From JAMLGJ01 sp047972145 (GTDB taxonomy: Bacteria; Actinomycetota; Acidimicrobiia; Acidimicrobiales; Microtrichaceae): DNA of 5,196 bases. Below, one piece after another: positions 4,267 to 5,196 of this stretch (positions are counted from its first letter, which is position 1; every line of letters begins with the position of its first letter). Below the pieces are notes generated by a model. That model did no database searches. It saw nothing but the letters and a program-made list of their open reading frames with translations, and had not been told where the DNA came from. The stretch spans positions 1 through 5,196 of the forward strand of contig JBKEAI010000104.1 of assembly GCA_047972145.1 (NCBI GenBank). The letters run 5' to 3'. The position numbers were made by a program, and so were the translations under genes.

Positions 4267-5196
4267 ATGCCAGAGATCGTCATGCCGCAGCTCGGAGAGT
4301 CGGTGACCGAGGGCACCATCACCCGGTGGTTCTTCTCCGTCGGCGACACCGTCACCGAGGACGAGCCGCTGTTCGAGGTGTCGACCGACAAGGTCGACAC
4401 CGAGGTGCCATCACCGGCATCGGGTGTGCTCACCGAGATCAAGGTCGAGGAGGGTGAGACCGTCGATGTGGGTGTGGTCCTCGCAGTGCTCGGGGACGGA
4501 CCCGCGGCACCGGGCGAGGCCGCGGCGGAACCGGTCGTGGAGGCGACCACCCCAGAGCCCACCGTGGCTGAAGCGACCGCCGAACCAGCTCCTGAACCGG
4601 CGCCTGAACCAGCCGTCGAGCCGATCGCCGAACCCGAGGCTCAACCGGTGGTGACACCTCCCCAGGCCGCGCCGGTGCCCCAACCCGAACAGCAACCGGC
4701 TTCGGCTGGGTCGCGCACCGGGGAACCGCCGTCGACCCGGGGCTCAACGGAGCGGGGTTCCACCGAGGGGGACTCCGCGGCGGGCGCCAACAGGTCACAG
4801 CTCCTCTCTCCGTTGGTACGTCGGCTCATCGAACAGAACGACCTCGATCCGGCCTCGATCAACGGCACCGGTTTGGGTGGGCGCATCACGCGCGAGGACG
4901 TCCTCGACGCGATCGACGCCAGGGCATCGGGTGGTGGCGGCACCGAATCCTCCGCCGCCAAGCCCGAACCCGCCGCCAAGCCCGAACCCGCCGCCCAGGC
5001 CGAACCCGCCGCTCAGCCCGAACCCGCTCCAGCACCTGGTTCGTACGTGACAACCCCGCCGGCGCAGGTGATCGAGGCCGCTTCCCGGCCGGGTCCTCCT
5101 CCTTCGGCACCCCAGGCGCCGGCAGTGCCACAAGCCCCCCAGGCCGCCTCGCGACCGACTGCCCCGAGACCGGCCGCACCCGCGGTGACACCGATG
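4267..5196 (+). CDS. sucB: Dihydrolipoamide acyltransferase (E2), SucB-like, 3' end outside window
   Basis: This is the core E2 subunit of a 2-oxo acid dehydrogenase complex, which carries acyl groups on a swinging lipoyl arm to CoA. The first 310 residues are present. Residues 1-77 form one lipoyl domain (MPEIVMPQLGESVTEG at the start) with the lipoylation site Lys42 in TDKVDTEV. A Pro/Ala/Glu-rich flexible linker spans about 78-176. Residues 178-218 form the peripheral subunit-binding domain that holds E3 (LLSPLVRRLIEQNDLDP, then GTGLGGRITREDVLDAI). A second linker, about 219-306, holds a sixfold-codon repeat. The last residues VTPM look like the entry to the catalytic domain, which usually opens with a PMxxxR-type segment, so the chloramphenicol-acetyltransferase-like domain with its HxxxD motif should follow outside the window. 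The SucB-type N-terminus and the lpd neighbour favour 2-oxoglutarate dehydrogenase, as in actinobacterial SucB. A pyruvate or branched-chain complex cannot be excluded without the catalytic domain. Confidence 0.9.
   Translation, partial: MPEIVMPQLGESVTEGTITRWFFSVGDTVTEDEPLFEVSTDKVDTEVPSPASGVLTEIKVEEGETVDVGVVLAVLGDGPAAPGEAAAEPVVEATTPEPTVAEATAEPAPEPAPEPAVEPIAEPEAQPVVTPPQAAPVPQPEQQPASAGSRTGEPPSTRGSTERGSTEGDSAAGANRSQLLSPLVRRLIEQNDLDPASINGTGLGGRITREDVLDAIDARASGGGGTESSAAKPEPAAKPEPAAQAEPAAQPEPAPAPGSYVTTPPAQVIEAASRPGPPPSAPQAPAVPQAPQAASRPTAPRPAAPAVTPM
4954..5025 (+). repeat. 18-bp coding tandem repeat in the E2 linker (four units)
   Basis: Residues 230-253 consist of four 6-residue units: AAKPEP twice, then AAQAEP and AAQPEP. 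At DNA level they are four consecutive 18-bp units, the first two nearly identical. They lie between the E3-binding and catalytic domains and probably form an extended, mobile Ala-Pro linker. Changes in unit number would leave the frame intact. Confidence 0.88.

Overview
The window is 5.2 kb of dense, high-GC bacterial DNA. GTG starts, leaderless-type promoters and the gene families present suggest an actinobacterium. A deep-branching class such as Acidimicrobiia would fit, but that placement is inference from gene content and style, not from a marker gene.

Layout. (1) Nucleotides 1-509, plus strand: the 3' part of a HAD-IB family phosphatase that begins outside the window. (2) Nucleotides 510-748: a gene-free gap between convergent genes, filled with short tandem duplications. 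(3) Nucleotides 2457-749, minus strand: a two-gene unit. It holds a short-chain dehydrogenase closely resembling DprE2 (the decaprenylphosphoryl-2-keto-ribose reductase family), followed 47 nt later by a TIGR01777-type NAD-dependent epimerase. (4) Nucleotides 2458-2651: a divergent promoter region with a 19-bp tandem duplication. (5) Nucleotides 2652-2741, plus strand: a probable 29-residue single-span membrane peptide. (6) Nucleotides 2823-4226, plus strand: dihydrolipoyl dehydrogenase (E3, lpd). (7) Nucleotides 4267-5196, plus strand: the first 310 residues of a lipoyl-dependent E2 acyltransferase (SucB-like), cut by the window end just where its catalytic domain should begin.

How the genes fit together. 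Lpd and the E2 protein are the E3 and E2 subunits of a 2-oxo acid dehydrogenase complex. E2 carries the lipoyl arm and the domain that holds E3, and E3 reoxidises the arm. The two genes are 40 nt apart and probably cotranscribed. The TIGR01777 epimerase is a known neighbour of the E2 and lipoate genes in mycobacteria (Rv2215-Rv2218), so its presence here looks like conserved actinobacterial context. The DprE2-like reductase would belong to envelope polysaccharide precursor synthesis if the orthology holds.

Most notable points. The small membrane peptide and lpd start at GTG codons placed exactly 7 nt after near-identical -10 hexamers (TAGCCT, TAGGCT). Both also have a TGA triplet 24 nt upstream of the -10. 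This implies leaderless transcripts from a shared promoter design. Separately, all three sizeable intergenic spaces of the upstream half contain short tandem duplications of 11-19 bp, two of them copying the region around a stop codon. No novel defence or mobile system is visible; apart from these points the region is ordinary core metabolism.
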